Below are positions 36,612-45,517 of a DNA stretch of 64,000 nucleotides, piece by piece. Numbering within the stretch: the stretch's first letter is position 1; every line of letters begins with the position of its first letter. Both the position numbers and the translations under genes were made by a program. The notes beneath the pieces are model-generated. The model saw only the letters and a program-made list of their open reading frames with translations, searched no databases and had not been told where the DNA came from. The stretch is from Coprinellus micaceus (lineage: Eukaryota; Basidiomycota; Agaricomycetes; Agaricales; Psathyrellaceae), in assembly GCA_951394405.1 (NCBI GenBank), contig OX596335.1:1550001-1614000 (forward strand). The letters are read 5' to 3'.

Positions 36612-37002
36612 AGAGGACGCACGTTCGTCGAACCCTCTGCCTCAATCTCCCCTTGGTGTCCGGCTCCCTCTCTCCACCAGAAATTCTAGAAGTCTGCATT
36701 CACGACTCGCGACGTCCTCTGGGCCCCACACTATAATTCCAAGGCTCCGATGCTGGCGCGTTTTGCTACCTGTGGCAAACGCTGATGAGGCTTCGATCTA
36801 AGCTCAAGGCGGAAGCTAATAGAAGGCTGTAAATGCGCAAATGTTCTTGAATTTCGGGCACACGACCTCTTTCATGAGGTTGCTCTGAGTCCCGTCTTTT
36901 CGTTTCGCGGCTAGAATAAGCGCCGCACGACGACCACGGTCTCCAGATTGTTGGGCCTGCCCCAGGTGACCAGAAGCGCCCATCGTGCGCACGAGCGCTT
37001 AA
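36612..37002. other. spacer between the two mobile elements
   Basis: No supported gene or repeat seen. Confidence 0.4.
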
Positions 37003-37170
37003 TTGTACAAAGTCGTCACATTAGTCCGATTATTGCGCCTCACTGTTGGATCTCTTGTGTGGATGAACGCTGCACGTCCAGAGGACCCAGAATTATATAG
37101 GGCTTCATGCGCAGAGCTGACATCCTGCGTCGTAGAGGATTTGCCAAAATGGGGTATGAATGGTGGGAAC
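37003..37170 (+). pseudogene. small ORF split by the retrotransposon (5' part)
   Basis: A frame starting ATG at 37003 runs 56 codons to the insertion point (ends WGMNGGN). Without the element and one target duplication it would continue in frame from 44922 for 17 codons to a TAA at 44973-44975. No family recognised; it may be only part of an intron-containing gene. Confidence 0.35.
37166..37170. repeat. target-site duplication, left copy (GGAAC)
   Basis: Five bases identical to 44917-44921, directly bordering the LTRs. Confidence 0.9.
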
Positions 37171-37322
37171 TGTTACGCTTTGCTACACATGTCTCATAAT
37201 ATGCGCTATATTTTTATTTCTGGTCTAGGACTTATTCTTTTTCTTTTGGCCAAACTCTTTTTGTATTATTATTTGTGTTTTGGTTAAGTAGTTAACTTTC
37301 GTTGACTTGTTATGACGATTAT

Positions 37323-37442
37323 TGAGTCATCTTATTTATGACTCATATTCGACTCATCCTTAGTCTGCCTAGACTAAGTATGACTTGTCTTTGACTGTAA
37401 TTGACTCATTAGTTATATTGACTCGTTAGTTATATTGACTCA
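37323..37442 (+). promoter_or_regulatory. cluster of four TGACTCA (AP-1/Gcn4-type) sites in U3
   Basis: Perfect sites at 37323-37329 (as TGAGTCA), 37339-37345, 37402-37408 and 37436-37442, plus near-matches CGACTCA and TGACTCG. All lie within 150 bp upstream of the LTR TATA box. TGACTCA is the known site of AP-1/Gcn4 bZIP factors; use in this species is inferred. Confidence 0.6.
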
Positions 37443-37462
37443 TAGCGACTAGTATCCATGGG

Positions 37463-37470
37463 TATATAAA
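37463..37470 (+). promoter_or_regulatory. LTR TATA box
   Basis: TATATAAA, 34 bp before AGCTTGTTAT (37497-37506), which is the predicted RNA 5' end because it is complementary to the primer-binding site. Confidence 0.75.
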
Positions 37471-37772
37471 CCCTATAGATTAGACCCATGTACTTTAGCT
37501 TGTTATACTTTTTCCCCGTTATCGAATAGTGCCTTGTGCCAAAACCCAAAGACAACTAAGAGCAAGCCAATTAAAGCCAATAAGACAACGACCAACGCCT
37601 AAGTCCAAGCGAGCTATCGTCAACATAGTTCTTGGTAGTATCAGTTACAACGATCGTCAACATCGTACTCGATACCTAAGTTAAGTAATCATTGCATCAT
37701 TGACCATTGACCTGCCCAGAGTCGACCAATTGTCGGACACTTGTCCAACTCCCTCATCGAGGTCGTAACAGA

Positions 37773-37782
37773 ATAACAAGCT
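37773..37782 (+). other. primer-binding site, self-priming type
   Basis: ATAACAAGCT, two bases after the 5' LTR, is the exact reverse complement of AGCTTGTTAT at 37497-37506 in the same LTR. Tf1-type elements prime minus-strand synthesis from the folded-back 5' end of their own RNA rather than from a tRNA. Confidence 0.7.
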
Positions 37783-38596
37783 CCACAATTACGTTGCCCT
37801 CATCAACGAGCGCAACAACGGCTAGCCCAACACGTCTGCCCCAGTTTCTCCAGAAACTTCTTCAACAACTTCGTCTAATCAAGAACTCTCCTGCATCGAC
37901 CACGTCCACGCTTTCGACTACATCAATAAGGCTGACACTTCATTTGACGATTCATCTCAAAAGGGAGGGGCCGTCTGGTACCGCTGCTATTATCAACCGT
38001 GTCCACATAGACTCGATAACCCAATTGAAAATCAGCAAATAGACGCAGGATCCAGACCAGTAACTGACAAAGACGAACACGACGAAAGACTTGTTACCAG
38101 ATCAAAGGAGAAACACCAAGCATACGAGAAGCAACACAAGGCAACCCGTGACAGACTCAGAGTAATTGAAGAAGAAGCAAGGGTCATCGCTACAAGAGAA
38201 TTCAACCAAAAGCAAAAGGTTGAGAAGCTTAAAGAAGCTGAAGAACAGATCAAAAAGGATCTAGAATACGCCAAATTAGCTGAAGAAGCAGAACAACAAC
38301 TCGAAGAAGCTCAAGAACGAGCAAGAAAGACAGAGCAGGAACTTAAAGCCAAACGCGAATTCGAAGCAGAAGTCGCTAGAAAGCTTCAAGAAGAAGAATC
38401 ATCTTCCAAAGGAAAAGGAAGAGCAACTAAGCCGTACAGTCGCCCACAATCCAAGAAAGGATCCAGAACTAACACGCCAGGAGGATCGAAGAAGTCATTC
38501 GAACCACCACAGCAGATTCAAAGACAAGAATCTATCAAAGAAGTAAAGGAAACTGAATCCCCACCTAAAGTCGAACTCGAAGACGAAGACGTCGAT

Positions 38597-39604
38597 ATGG
38601 TTGATTCCACTTCCATCAATGTTACGAGCACTAACTCCGAAGCCAAAGTCAACGTCAAGAATTACAACGGTGACCGAAATGATTTTCTCACGTTCAAAGA
38701 CTCTCTTTCTCTTTTCTTCGACTATTACGAAGAACAATACAAAGACAAAGATAGGAAGAAAGTCATTTTTGTGCTATCCAAACTCACTGATGGAGAAGCT
38801 GAAGTATGGAGAAAGCTATACATGGATTCAGAGGAATACAAAACCGACAAGTACAAAGACTTTTGGGACAAATTTGAGAAGAACTTCAGGAAGAAGTATG
38901 TACAAGATGACGCTCTGTACTACCTAAAGAACAAGAAGCAAGACAAGGAAAGCGCCCAAACCTTCATAACCAATTGGAGACAAATTGCTGCCGCAGCAAA
39001 TTTCTCCCTTATCAACAACGACCGAGTCGCACTAGACTATCTTAAGGGTGTACTCAAACCGGCAATCGTTGATAAAATGAAATCTTATTTGGATGAACCA
39101 GAGACCTTTGAGGATTGGGTGGAGAAAGCCATCCTTTCTGATGGAAAATGGAGAAGAGAGAAGGAACAACGAATGGGGCTGTCAAGACCATTCGCATCAC
39201 AAGGGTTTAGACCAAATCCTGGAAGACAAGCCGCAAGAGATCCAAATGCCATGGATGTCGACGCGATTACCACGGAAGAAAGAAGGGAACTTCTAAACAA
39301 GAAGGCATGCTTCAATTGCCGAAAGGAAGGTCACTTCGCAAGGGATTGTCGTTCCCCAAGGAGAAATCAAGGATATCCACCACGGTACGGATCTCAATCG
39401 GGAAATTATGTACCGAGACAACGACCACCCCCAAATGACCAAAATAACCGACAAGTTTCCACACTTTCCACTAAGAAAGTTCCTATCCAGGAAGCAGCAA
39501 TCAACATTCACTCCCTTCTATGTCAATACACGGGAGAAGAAGAAAGGGAAATCTTCGCCAAATTCCAAGAACTTTCCATTGGAAAGGTGGAGGATTTTCA
39601 GTGA
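38597..39604 (+). CDS. gag: retrotransposon Gag with zinc knuckle
   Basis: Structural protein forming the element's particle. From the first in-frame ATG it has a retrotransposon-gag capsid region (NYNGDRNDFLTFKDSL, EAEVWRKLYM, FWDKFEKNFRKKY, FITNWRQIAAAANF) and a CCHC nucleocapsid knuckle CFNCRKEGHFARDC near 39309-39350. The same frame is open far upstream (37826-38596), encoding a coiled-coil-like, Glu/Lys/Arg-rich stretch without any ATG. An in-frame TAG at 37823 lies just before it. The real Gag may therefore be ~590 residues with non-AUG initiation or a lost start. It overlaps pol by 85 nt. Confidence 0.85.
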   Translation: MVDSTSINVTSTNSEAKVNVKNYNGDRNDFLTFKDSLSLFFDYYEEQYKDKDRKKVIFVLSKLTDGEAEVWRKLYMDSEEYKTDKYKDFWDKFEKNFRKKYVQDDALYYLKNKKQDKESAQTFITNWRQIAAAANFSLINNDRVALDYLKGVLKPAIVDKMKSYLDEPETFEDWVEKAILSDGKWRREKEQRMGLSRPFASQGFRPNPGRQAARDPNAMDVDAITTEERRELLNKKACFNCRKEGHFARDCRSPRRNQGYPPRYGSQSGNYVPRQRPPPNDQNNRQVSTLSTKKVPIQEAAINIHSLLCQYTGEEEREIFAKFQELSIGKVEDFQ

Positions 39605-42600
39605 AGGAGGAAAACTCGACTATCTCTCCATCGCTGTGCATCCGATCCATGCTGATAGCCGAAATAAGAAACCAAAGCATGCACATTCCCATCACGATCA
39701 TTCACGACGACAGAACTATCACGACTCAAGGCTTTATTGACTGCGGAGCAGGAGGAAAATTTATTGATGAAAAATTCGCCCAAAGAAAGCAACTGCCCAT
39801 CACGAAGCTTCGTTATCCCCTCGAAGCAAAGAACATTGATGGAACGCCCAACAAATACGGAACGATTACTCATTATGTACGACTACCTCTCACGATTGGC
39901 AAGAAAACGAAGAAACACCAGCTTTTAATTTGTGGTCTGGGAAAACAGACACTAATTTTAGGCTTTCCATGGCTGCAAGATGAAAACCCCATGATCGATT
40001 GGAAACTCGGAACCCTTACTTGGCGAGATACTGAGATCAATGCTGTTCCAATCGAAATTCCAGAAGTTGAAAACGACACCAACATCAACATCGTTGACAC
40101 TGATACAGAGATTGAAATCGAAGTCTACTTCTACGATGAAGACGTAGAAGAAGAATATACCCACATTCATATCGCAAGAACCACATTATCACGCAAACTC
40201 ATCCTCCCCAAATACTCTGAACTTCCCGACGAGTTTGATGAGTTTGATGACTTCGATGACGAAATCGAAGAGAAAACCGAAGCAGAAATTAAAGCCAAAT
40301 TACCGGAAGCATACCATGAATTTTTCGACGTGTTTAGCAAGAAAAACGCCGATAAATTCCCAGCTAGCACGAAGTATGATCATGCGATCAATGTTAAAGA
40401 CACCTTCGACCCAAGAAGGATGAAACCATACATACTTTCGCCAGATCAGGAAAAGGAGGTAAAAGACTTCCTCAAAGAAAACCTAAAATTAGGACGTATT
40501 CGACCATCGCGATCCCCAATGGGGTCACCAGTATTTTTTGTGAAAAAGAAAAATGGAAAACTTCGACTTTGTCAGGACTACCGATACCTCAACGAACACA
40601 CGATATCAGATGCCTACCCCATTCCCAGAATAGACGATCTTTTAAAAAGATTTCAGAAGGCGAAATACTTTTTTAAGATTGATTTGAAATGGGGATACAA
40701 CAATGTCCGAATCAAGAAAGGAGACGAATGGAAGGCAGCTTTTATGACTCAAGGCGGACTATTCGAACCCACAGTCATGTTCTTTGGCTTAAAGAACTCA
40801 CCACCTACCTTCCAACGACTCATGGATGACGTCATTCACGAACATGACGAAATCGAAGAACCACCAAAAATGGAATTAACGAGAACTAACAATGTCAGGG
40901 ACATTGTCCACGCACATGAAGAATTAGAAGAAGCACCATGGGTAGAAGTATACATGGATGACGTATTAGGAGCAGGAGAAACCAAGGAACAATGCCGAAA
41001 AGAAGCCAAACGAACCTTGGCTAAACTCAGAAAAGCAGGACTACCAGCCAATATCGACAAATGCGCCTTCGAAGTGGAAGAAGTGGATTTTCTCGGATTT
41101 ATCATTGGACACGGGAAAATCCGTATGGATCCAGACAAGATCAAAGGACTAACTGATTGGCCAATTCCCACCAAATTGAAAGAACTCCGATCATTTTTAG
41201 GCTTTGGAAACTTCTATCGAAGGTTCATCAAAAACTATTCAAAAATAGCAGTACCACTACACGCCCTACAAGGAAAAGATGTTCCATTCGTTTGGTCTGA
41301 CGAATGCAACACGGCTTTCAACACCCTCAAGGAGAAATTCACGTCATACCCTGTCCTACATCTCCCAGATCCGGACAAACCTTACCAAATCGAAGCGGAC
41401 GCTTCTAAACACGCCTCAGGAGCCGTCCTGACTCAATTAGACGAAAACGGAGCAAGACACCCGATATGTTTTATGTCCAAAACATTCGATAGCGCTCAAA
41501 GAAATTACGAAATATACGACAGGGAATTACTTGCCATAATTCGAGCATTAGAAGAATGGCGACCATTCATTCAAGGTTCCCCTTTCACAACCACGGTATA
41601 TTCAGATCATCAGAACCTTACTTATTGGAGAAACCCACAACGACTTAGTCCTCGACAAGCAAGGGCATGTCTCACACTGTCAAAATACGACTTTGAATTG
41701 AAACATCAAGCTGGGACTAAGATGTTCCAATCAGATGCTCTATCAAGAAGACCGGATCTATGTCAAGACGATGAAGACCCAAAAGAAGTCACCATGTTTC
41801 CAGAAAATTTATTTGTGAATTTGATTGACACCGCTCTTCAAGAACAAATTCTCAATTCCGACAAAATGGAACAAGAAGCAACGGACGCTCTTAGACTCAT
41901 TTTGGAAGAAGGTCCCACTGACCTCCAGAATGACCTAGAAGATTGGACCATTGAAACCAAGGACGATAAACATATGCTATTTCGCAAAGGGAAAGCCTAT
42001 ATCCCCGAAGATATCGAATTAAGACGCAAAATAGTAAAATTACATCACGACGCAGCAACGATTGGACACCCTGGAGAACTAGGAACATTTAACGCCGTCA
42101 GAGAACACTATTGGTGGCCTGGAATGAGGAAATTCGTCAAAGCATACGTCAAAGGATGCGCCGAATGCCAACAGTTCAAAATCAACCGACAACCGGTAAA
42201 ACCAACGCTACTTCCCATCGTTGGTCCCGAGTCAAACCGCCCATTTACTCAGCTATCAATAGATTTTATCACCGATCTACCGACATCAAAGGGATATGAC
42301 TCAATCATGGTCGTGGTAGACCATGGGCTTACTAAGGGGGTAATTTTAGAACCCTGCAACAAAACTATTACGGCAAAACAAACAGCTGACACATTTATCC
42401 GCCGCGTATTTACCGATTATGGCCTACCGGATAAACTTATTTCCGATCGAGGCCCTCAATTCGCCACCAAAACCTTCCGAGACCTTCTAGAAAAACTAAA
42501 AATAGATTCTTCGTTATCAACCGCCTTTCATCCGCAAACCGATGGAGGTACCGAACGAGTCAACCAAGAGATAGAAGCATATCTTTCCATCTATTGTTCT

Positions 42601-43299
42601 GCGAACCCATCAACTTGGAGTCAAGCTTTACCAATACTGCAGTTCGTTCACAACTCTAGAAGACATGCGGATAGAACACACACCCCATTTGAATTAATCA
42701 TGGGTACACAACCTCGTGCCCTACCGGAAGCATTCGACAAAACCAACTTCCCTGCGAACGAAGAACGATTCAAAGACCTTCAGAAGTCAAGAAATGAAGC
42801 CTTATCTGCTCATGAACTCGCACGAAGTCGCATGATAGAACGAACATCTAGAACGTGGAAACCCTTCAAGGTCAACGACGAAGTATGGCTTGAAGCAAAG
42901 AACCTGAAGCTTCACTACCGATCAAAGAAGATGCAACCCAAACGTTTGGGACCATTCAAAGTGATAGAAATCATAGGGTCTAGGGCGTACCGTCTAGAAC
43001 TTCCTAGTCAATGGAAGATTCACAACGTCTTCCATATCTCGCTTCTATCACCTTTCAAGACCACCGATACCCACGGCCCATCATATCCGCAGCCACCACC
43101 TGACGTTATCAATGGAGAAGAAGAATACGAAGTGGAAGGAATCATCAATCACCGAGTCAAACGCAATGGAGAAAAAGAATTTCTCATCAAGTACCTCGGG
43201 TACGATGAGAATGAGTCAAAGTGGCTAAGAGAGGACGAACTAGGAAACTGCCAAGAAATTCTGGATGAGTATAAAGAGGACAACGGTCTGTCACTCTAA
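39520..43299 (+). CDS. pol: retrotransposon Pol: protease, RT, RNase H, integrase, chromodomain
   Basis: The frame is -1 relative to gag, overlapping its end at 39520-39604, so expression probably needs -1 frameshifting; the ATG at 39520 need not be used. Protease: GFIDCGAGGKFID near 39730 (DCG in place of the usual DSG/DTG). Reverse transcriptase: LCQDYRYLNEHT, IDLKWGYNNVRI, FFGLKNSPPTFQ and YMDD at 40951-40962. RNase H: IEADASKHASGAVL, YEIYDRELLAI. Integrase: zinc-binding HHDAATIGHPG...CAECQ near 42040-42170, then the catalytic D/D/E region (SIDFITDLP, SDRGPQFATK, GGTERVNQEIE). Chromodomain: YEVEGIINHRV to about WLREDEL (43125-43240). About 30 extra residues sit between FQRLMDDVI and the YMDD strand. 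Confidence 0.95.
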   Translation: MSIHGRRRKGNLRQIPRTFHWKGGGFSVKEENSTISPSLCIRSMLIAEIRNQSMHIPITIIHDDRTITTQGFIDCGAGGKFIDEKFAQRKQLPITKLRYPLEAKNIDGTPNKYGTITHYVRLPLTIGKKTKKHQLLICGLGKQTLILGFPWLQDENPMIDWKLGTLTWRDTEINAVPIEIPEVENDTNINIVDTDTEIEIEVYFYDEDVEEEYTHIHIARTTLSRKLILPKYSELPDEFDEFDDFDDEIEEKTEAEIKAKLPEAYHEFFDVFSKKNADKFPASTKYDHAINVKDTFDPRRMKPYILSPDQEKEVKDFLKENLKLGRIRPSRSPMGSPVFFVKKKNGKLRLCQDYRYLNEHTISDAYPIPRIDDLLKRFQKAKYFFKIDLKWGYNNVRIKKGDEWKAAFMTQGGLFEPTVMFFGLKNSPPTFQRLMDDVIHEHDEIEEPPKMELTRTNNVRDIVHAHEELEEAPWVEVYMDDVLGAGETKEQCRKEAKRTLAKLRKAGLPANIDKCAFEVEEVDFLGFIIGHGKIRMDPDKIKGLTDWPIPTKLKELRSFLGFGNFYRRFIKNYSKIAVPLHALQGKDVPFVWSDECNTAFNTLKEKFTSYPVLHLPDPDKPYQIEADASKHASGAVLTQLDENGARHPICFMSKTFDSAQRNYEIYDRELLAIIRALEEWRPFIQGSPFTTTVYSDHQNLTYWRNPQRLSPRQARACLTLSKYDFELKHQAGTKMFQSDALSRRPDLCQDDEDPKEVTMFPENLFVNLIDTALQEQILNSDKMEQEATDALRLILEEGPTDLQNDLEDWTIETKDDKHMLFRKGKAYIPEDIELRRKIVKLHHDAATIGHPGELGTFNAVREHYWWPGMRKFVKAYVKGCAECQQFKINRQPVKPTLLPIVGPESNRPFTQLSIDFITDLPTSKGYDSIMVVVDHGLTKGVILEPCNKTITAKQTADTFIRRVFTDYGLPDKLISDRGPQFATKTFRDLLEKLKIDSSLSTAFHPQTDGGTERVNQEIEAYLSIYCSANPSTWSQALPILQFVHNSRRHADRTHTPFELIMGTQPRALPEAFDKTNFPANEERFKDLQKSRNEALSAHELARSRMIERTSRTWKPFKVNDEVWLEAKNLKLHYRSKKMQPKRLGPFKVIEIIGSRAYRLELPSQWKIHNVFHISLLSPFKTTDTHGPSYPQPPPDVINGEEEYEVEGIINHRVKRNGEKEFLIKYLGYDENESKWLREDELGNCQEILDEYKEDNGLSL

Positions 43300-43379
43300 A
43301 CCTCAGCCAGTTCATCCTGTCTACCCCCATCTACCACCCAAAGCCAGTTCCTTTTCACAACATCTATACTTTTCTAAAA

Positions 43380-44285
43380 ATGTTCAACTCCACCTCCACC
43401 ACCGCCTACGAGACCGCCCCCCAGGACTTCGACATCGTCATTGGGACCATCGTCCCCAACCTCCCTCAGAAGCCGGCCCCAGTCCCCGCTTATAGCTACG
43501 CCGTCGCCCCCGACGTAGTCATGCTCCCGAAGCGCGCTTTCCCCGCCGACTTCGAAACGTGCGACCTTCGCACCGCCTTCACCCCTGCCGAGATTTATGT
43601 CGCCGAAGCAAAGATCAGGGAGATGAGGACGGTGAAGGATGTAATCAAGCAAACGGGACCAACGGGGGTCCTGTTCGGTGCCGCGAAATACAACAACCCG
43701 GACGCCCATTGGGGGCATGTCCTGGAGGAGATCGAAGGGGCGGAGAGGTGGGAGGAAGAGTTGAAGGAGATCAAGGAGGCCGCCTTCGAATGCCCTGGAA
43801 CACCCCCCACCAAGTTCACGAACTTCATCGAGATGAAGTTGATGTGCGCCGAGTCGAGGAGGAAGTTAGCCGCCAACGCCATCGAGACCAACATCACCGA
43901 GGTCCGCGCCGCTGTTCGTCGCGCCCACCTCTACCTCCGCGAATTCGACTACCGCAACCTCACCTATGGTCAGGTGAAGATGTACAGCCTCACGAAGGAG
44001 GACAAGACGAAGCGCAGGCTGGCCACCTGCACATCCTGCAAGCAACCAGGCCACTGGCAAGTCGACCACACCAAGTGGTCCTGTATCCACTGCAAGAAGA
44101 CGGCGCCCGGGCACTACCCCTTCGACTGCCCCCAGAAGCCCAAGAAGCTTCGCCGTTCCAACCGCATCCGAAACCGCAACAAGAAGAATGAGGAGAAGGT
44201 GGAGATTGACACCGAGTGGAAGTATGAGACCGGTTGGGGAGATGACGGTAACTGGGGACCCGAGTACCCCTCTGGTTCGGTTTGA
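43380..44285 (+). CDS. third ORF of the retrotransposon, zinc-knuckle protein of unknown function
   Basis: 301 codons from ATG 43380, placed 80 bp after pol and just before the 3' LTR, where envelope genes lie in other elements. No signal peptide or transmembrane segment is seen, so it is not an Env. The N-terminal half starts MFNSTSTTAYETAPQDFDIV and is acidic and helical. The C-terminal part has two zinc-binding sets: CTSCKQPGHW...C (CX2CX4HX9C) and CIHCKKTAPGHYPFDC (CX2CX6HX4C), then a basic patch KKLRRSNRIRNRNKKNEE. Base use is visibly GC-rich with C/G-ending codons, unlike the A-rich gag and pol, which suggests separate origin. It could be a captured host gene, a nucleic-acid chaperone or a Gag-like accessory. 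Confidence 0.8.
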   Translation: MFNSTSTTAYETAPQDFDIVIGTIVPNLPQKPAPVPAYSYAVAPDVVMLPKRAFPADFETCDLRTAFTPAEIYVAEAKIREMRTVKDVIKQTGPTGVLFGAAKYNNPDAHWGHVLEEIEGAERWEEELKEIKEAAFECPGTPPTKFTNFIEMKLMCAESRRKLAANAIETNITEVRAAVRRAHLYLREFDYRNLTYGQVKMYSLTKEDKTKRRLATCTSCKQPGHWQVDHTKWSCIHCKKTAPGHYPFDCPQKPKKLRRSNRIRNRNKKNEEKVEIDTEWKYETGWGDDGNWGPEYPSGSV

Positions 44286-44305
44286 ATCAGAGTTTCAAAG
44301 TTTGT

Positions 44306-44313
44306 GAGGGGGG
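44306..44313 (+). other. polypurine tract
   Basis: GAGGGGGG, three bases before the 3' LTR. Expected primer site for plus-strand DNA synthesis. Confidence 0.75.
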
Positions 44314-44316
44314 TAA

Positions 44317-44916
44317 TGTTACGCTTTGCTACACATGTCTCATAATATGCGCTATATTTTTATTTCTGGTCTAGGACTTATTCTTTTTCTTTTGGCCAAA
44401 CTCTTTTTGTATTATTATTTGTGTTTTGGTTAAGTAGTTAACTTTCGTTGACTTGTTATGACGATTATTGAGTCATCTTATTTATGACTCATATTCGACT
44501 CATCCTTAGTCTGCCTAGACTAAGTATGACTTGTCTTTGACTGTAATTGACTCATTAGTTATATTGACTCGTTAGTTATATTGACTCATAGCGACTAGTA
44601 TCCATGGGTATATAAACCCTATAGATTAGACCCATGTACTTTAGCTTGTTATACTTTTTCCCCGTTATCGAATAGTGCCTTGTGCCAAAACCCAAAGACA
44701 ACTAAGAGCAAGCCAATTAAAGCCAATAAGACAACGACCAACGCCTAAGTCCAAGCGAGCTATCGTCAACATAGTTCTTGGTAGTATCAGTTACAACGAT
44801 CGTCAACATCGTACTCGATACCTAAGTTAAGTAATCATTGCATCATTGACCATTGACCTGCCCAGAGTCGACCAATTGTCGGACACTTGTCCAACTCCCT
44901 CATCGAGGTCGTAACA
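44317..44916 (+). repeat. 3' LTR
   Basis: 600 bp, same ends and same sequence by eye as 37171-37770. Confidence 0.95.
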
Positions 44917-44921
44917 GGAAC
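44917..44921. repeat. target-site duplication, right copy (GGAAC)
   Basis: Identical to 37166-37170. Confidence 0.9.
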
Positions 44922-45517
44922 TCCTCCGCGGAAATTAGAGAAGCTGCCTGCGATTGTGGTCTTCTGAAGGTGTAAAGCTAGGAGGCGTAAGCAAGTCGGT
45001 CTAGGTTTAACGCTAGGATGAACGGGCGACACAGAGGTTGCTCTAATCTGCATCGTATTCCATAGAGCGCCATTACAAACACAAGTAGGTAGATACTATG
45101 GGGTACAGGTTTTCGAAAGGATTACGAATTACATACAAAGGTTCCTGGCAGTTCGAAGCCCGTGGGGCATGTGAACTTGAACCTGGGTCAAAGTAGAATA
45201 CGGAGAACTAAGGTACGATGGGGATGTAGGTGTCCATGGTGTGATGAATGTGATGAATCGAAAGGCACGTTATATGGATAAATACGTCAGGGGTGTCATA
45301 AATCTGAAGGTGAAAAGAGTGATCACAAAGGCGTTGTGGGGTTTGTCGTGGGCCGGCTCGTAGGGTTGCTCGACAAAATGGAAGCTAGGGGTAAGGGGGA
45401 GGTGTAAGAGCCTCGAAACCAGGTCGACGAGCGTTCGAGGAGGGAGACTTACCAAGAAAGAAGAAAGTAAAAGAACGTGCGTTAGTTTGTCGCACTCAGA
45501 TCGACACAAGGATGACC
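44922..45517. other. flank of the retrotransposon and 3' region of the next gene
   Basis: The first 54 bases (to 44975) complete the split small ORF. A GT..AG pair on the minus strand near 45450 could be a 3' UTR intron of the following gene. Otherwise nothing recognised. Confidence 0.45.

Larger units (their letters stand above)
37171..37770 (+). repeat. 5' LTR
   Basis: 600 bp, starts TGTTACGC and ends GTAACA. By eye it matches the 3' LTR at every position compared and has the same length. It contains the promoter (TATATAAA at 37463) and short repeated TGACTCA motifs. Confidence 0.95.
37171..44916 (+). mobile_element. complete Ty3/gypsy chromovirus LTR retrotransposon
   Basis: A 7,746-bp element with 600-bp LTRs (TGTTAC...GTAACA), a 5-bp target duplication, primer-binding site, gag, pol (protease, reverse transcriptase, RNase H, integrase, chromodomain), a third ORF and a polypurine tract. 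The C-terminal chromodomain places it in the chromoviruses of Metaviridae. All pol domains are open without stops. Gag lacks an obvious AUG for its upstream part, so whether the copy is active is uncertain. Confidence 0.95.

Noticed and set aside
43559..44191. 210-codon frame inside retrotransposon ORF3
   Set aside because: Shadow frame of the GC-rich ORF3; the zinc-binding motifs are only in the 43380 frame.
43380..44285. ORF3 as an envelope gene
   Set aside because: No signal peptide, transmembrane segment or cleavage site; zinc-knuckle cysteines point to a nucleic-acid-binding role.
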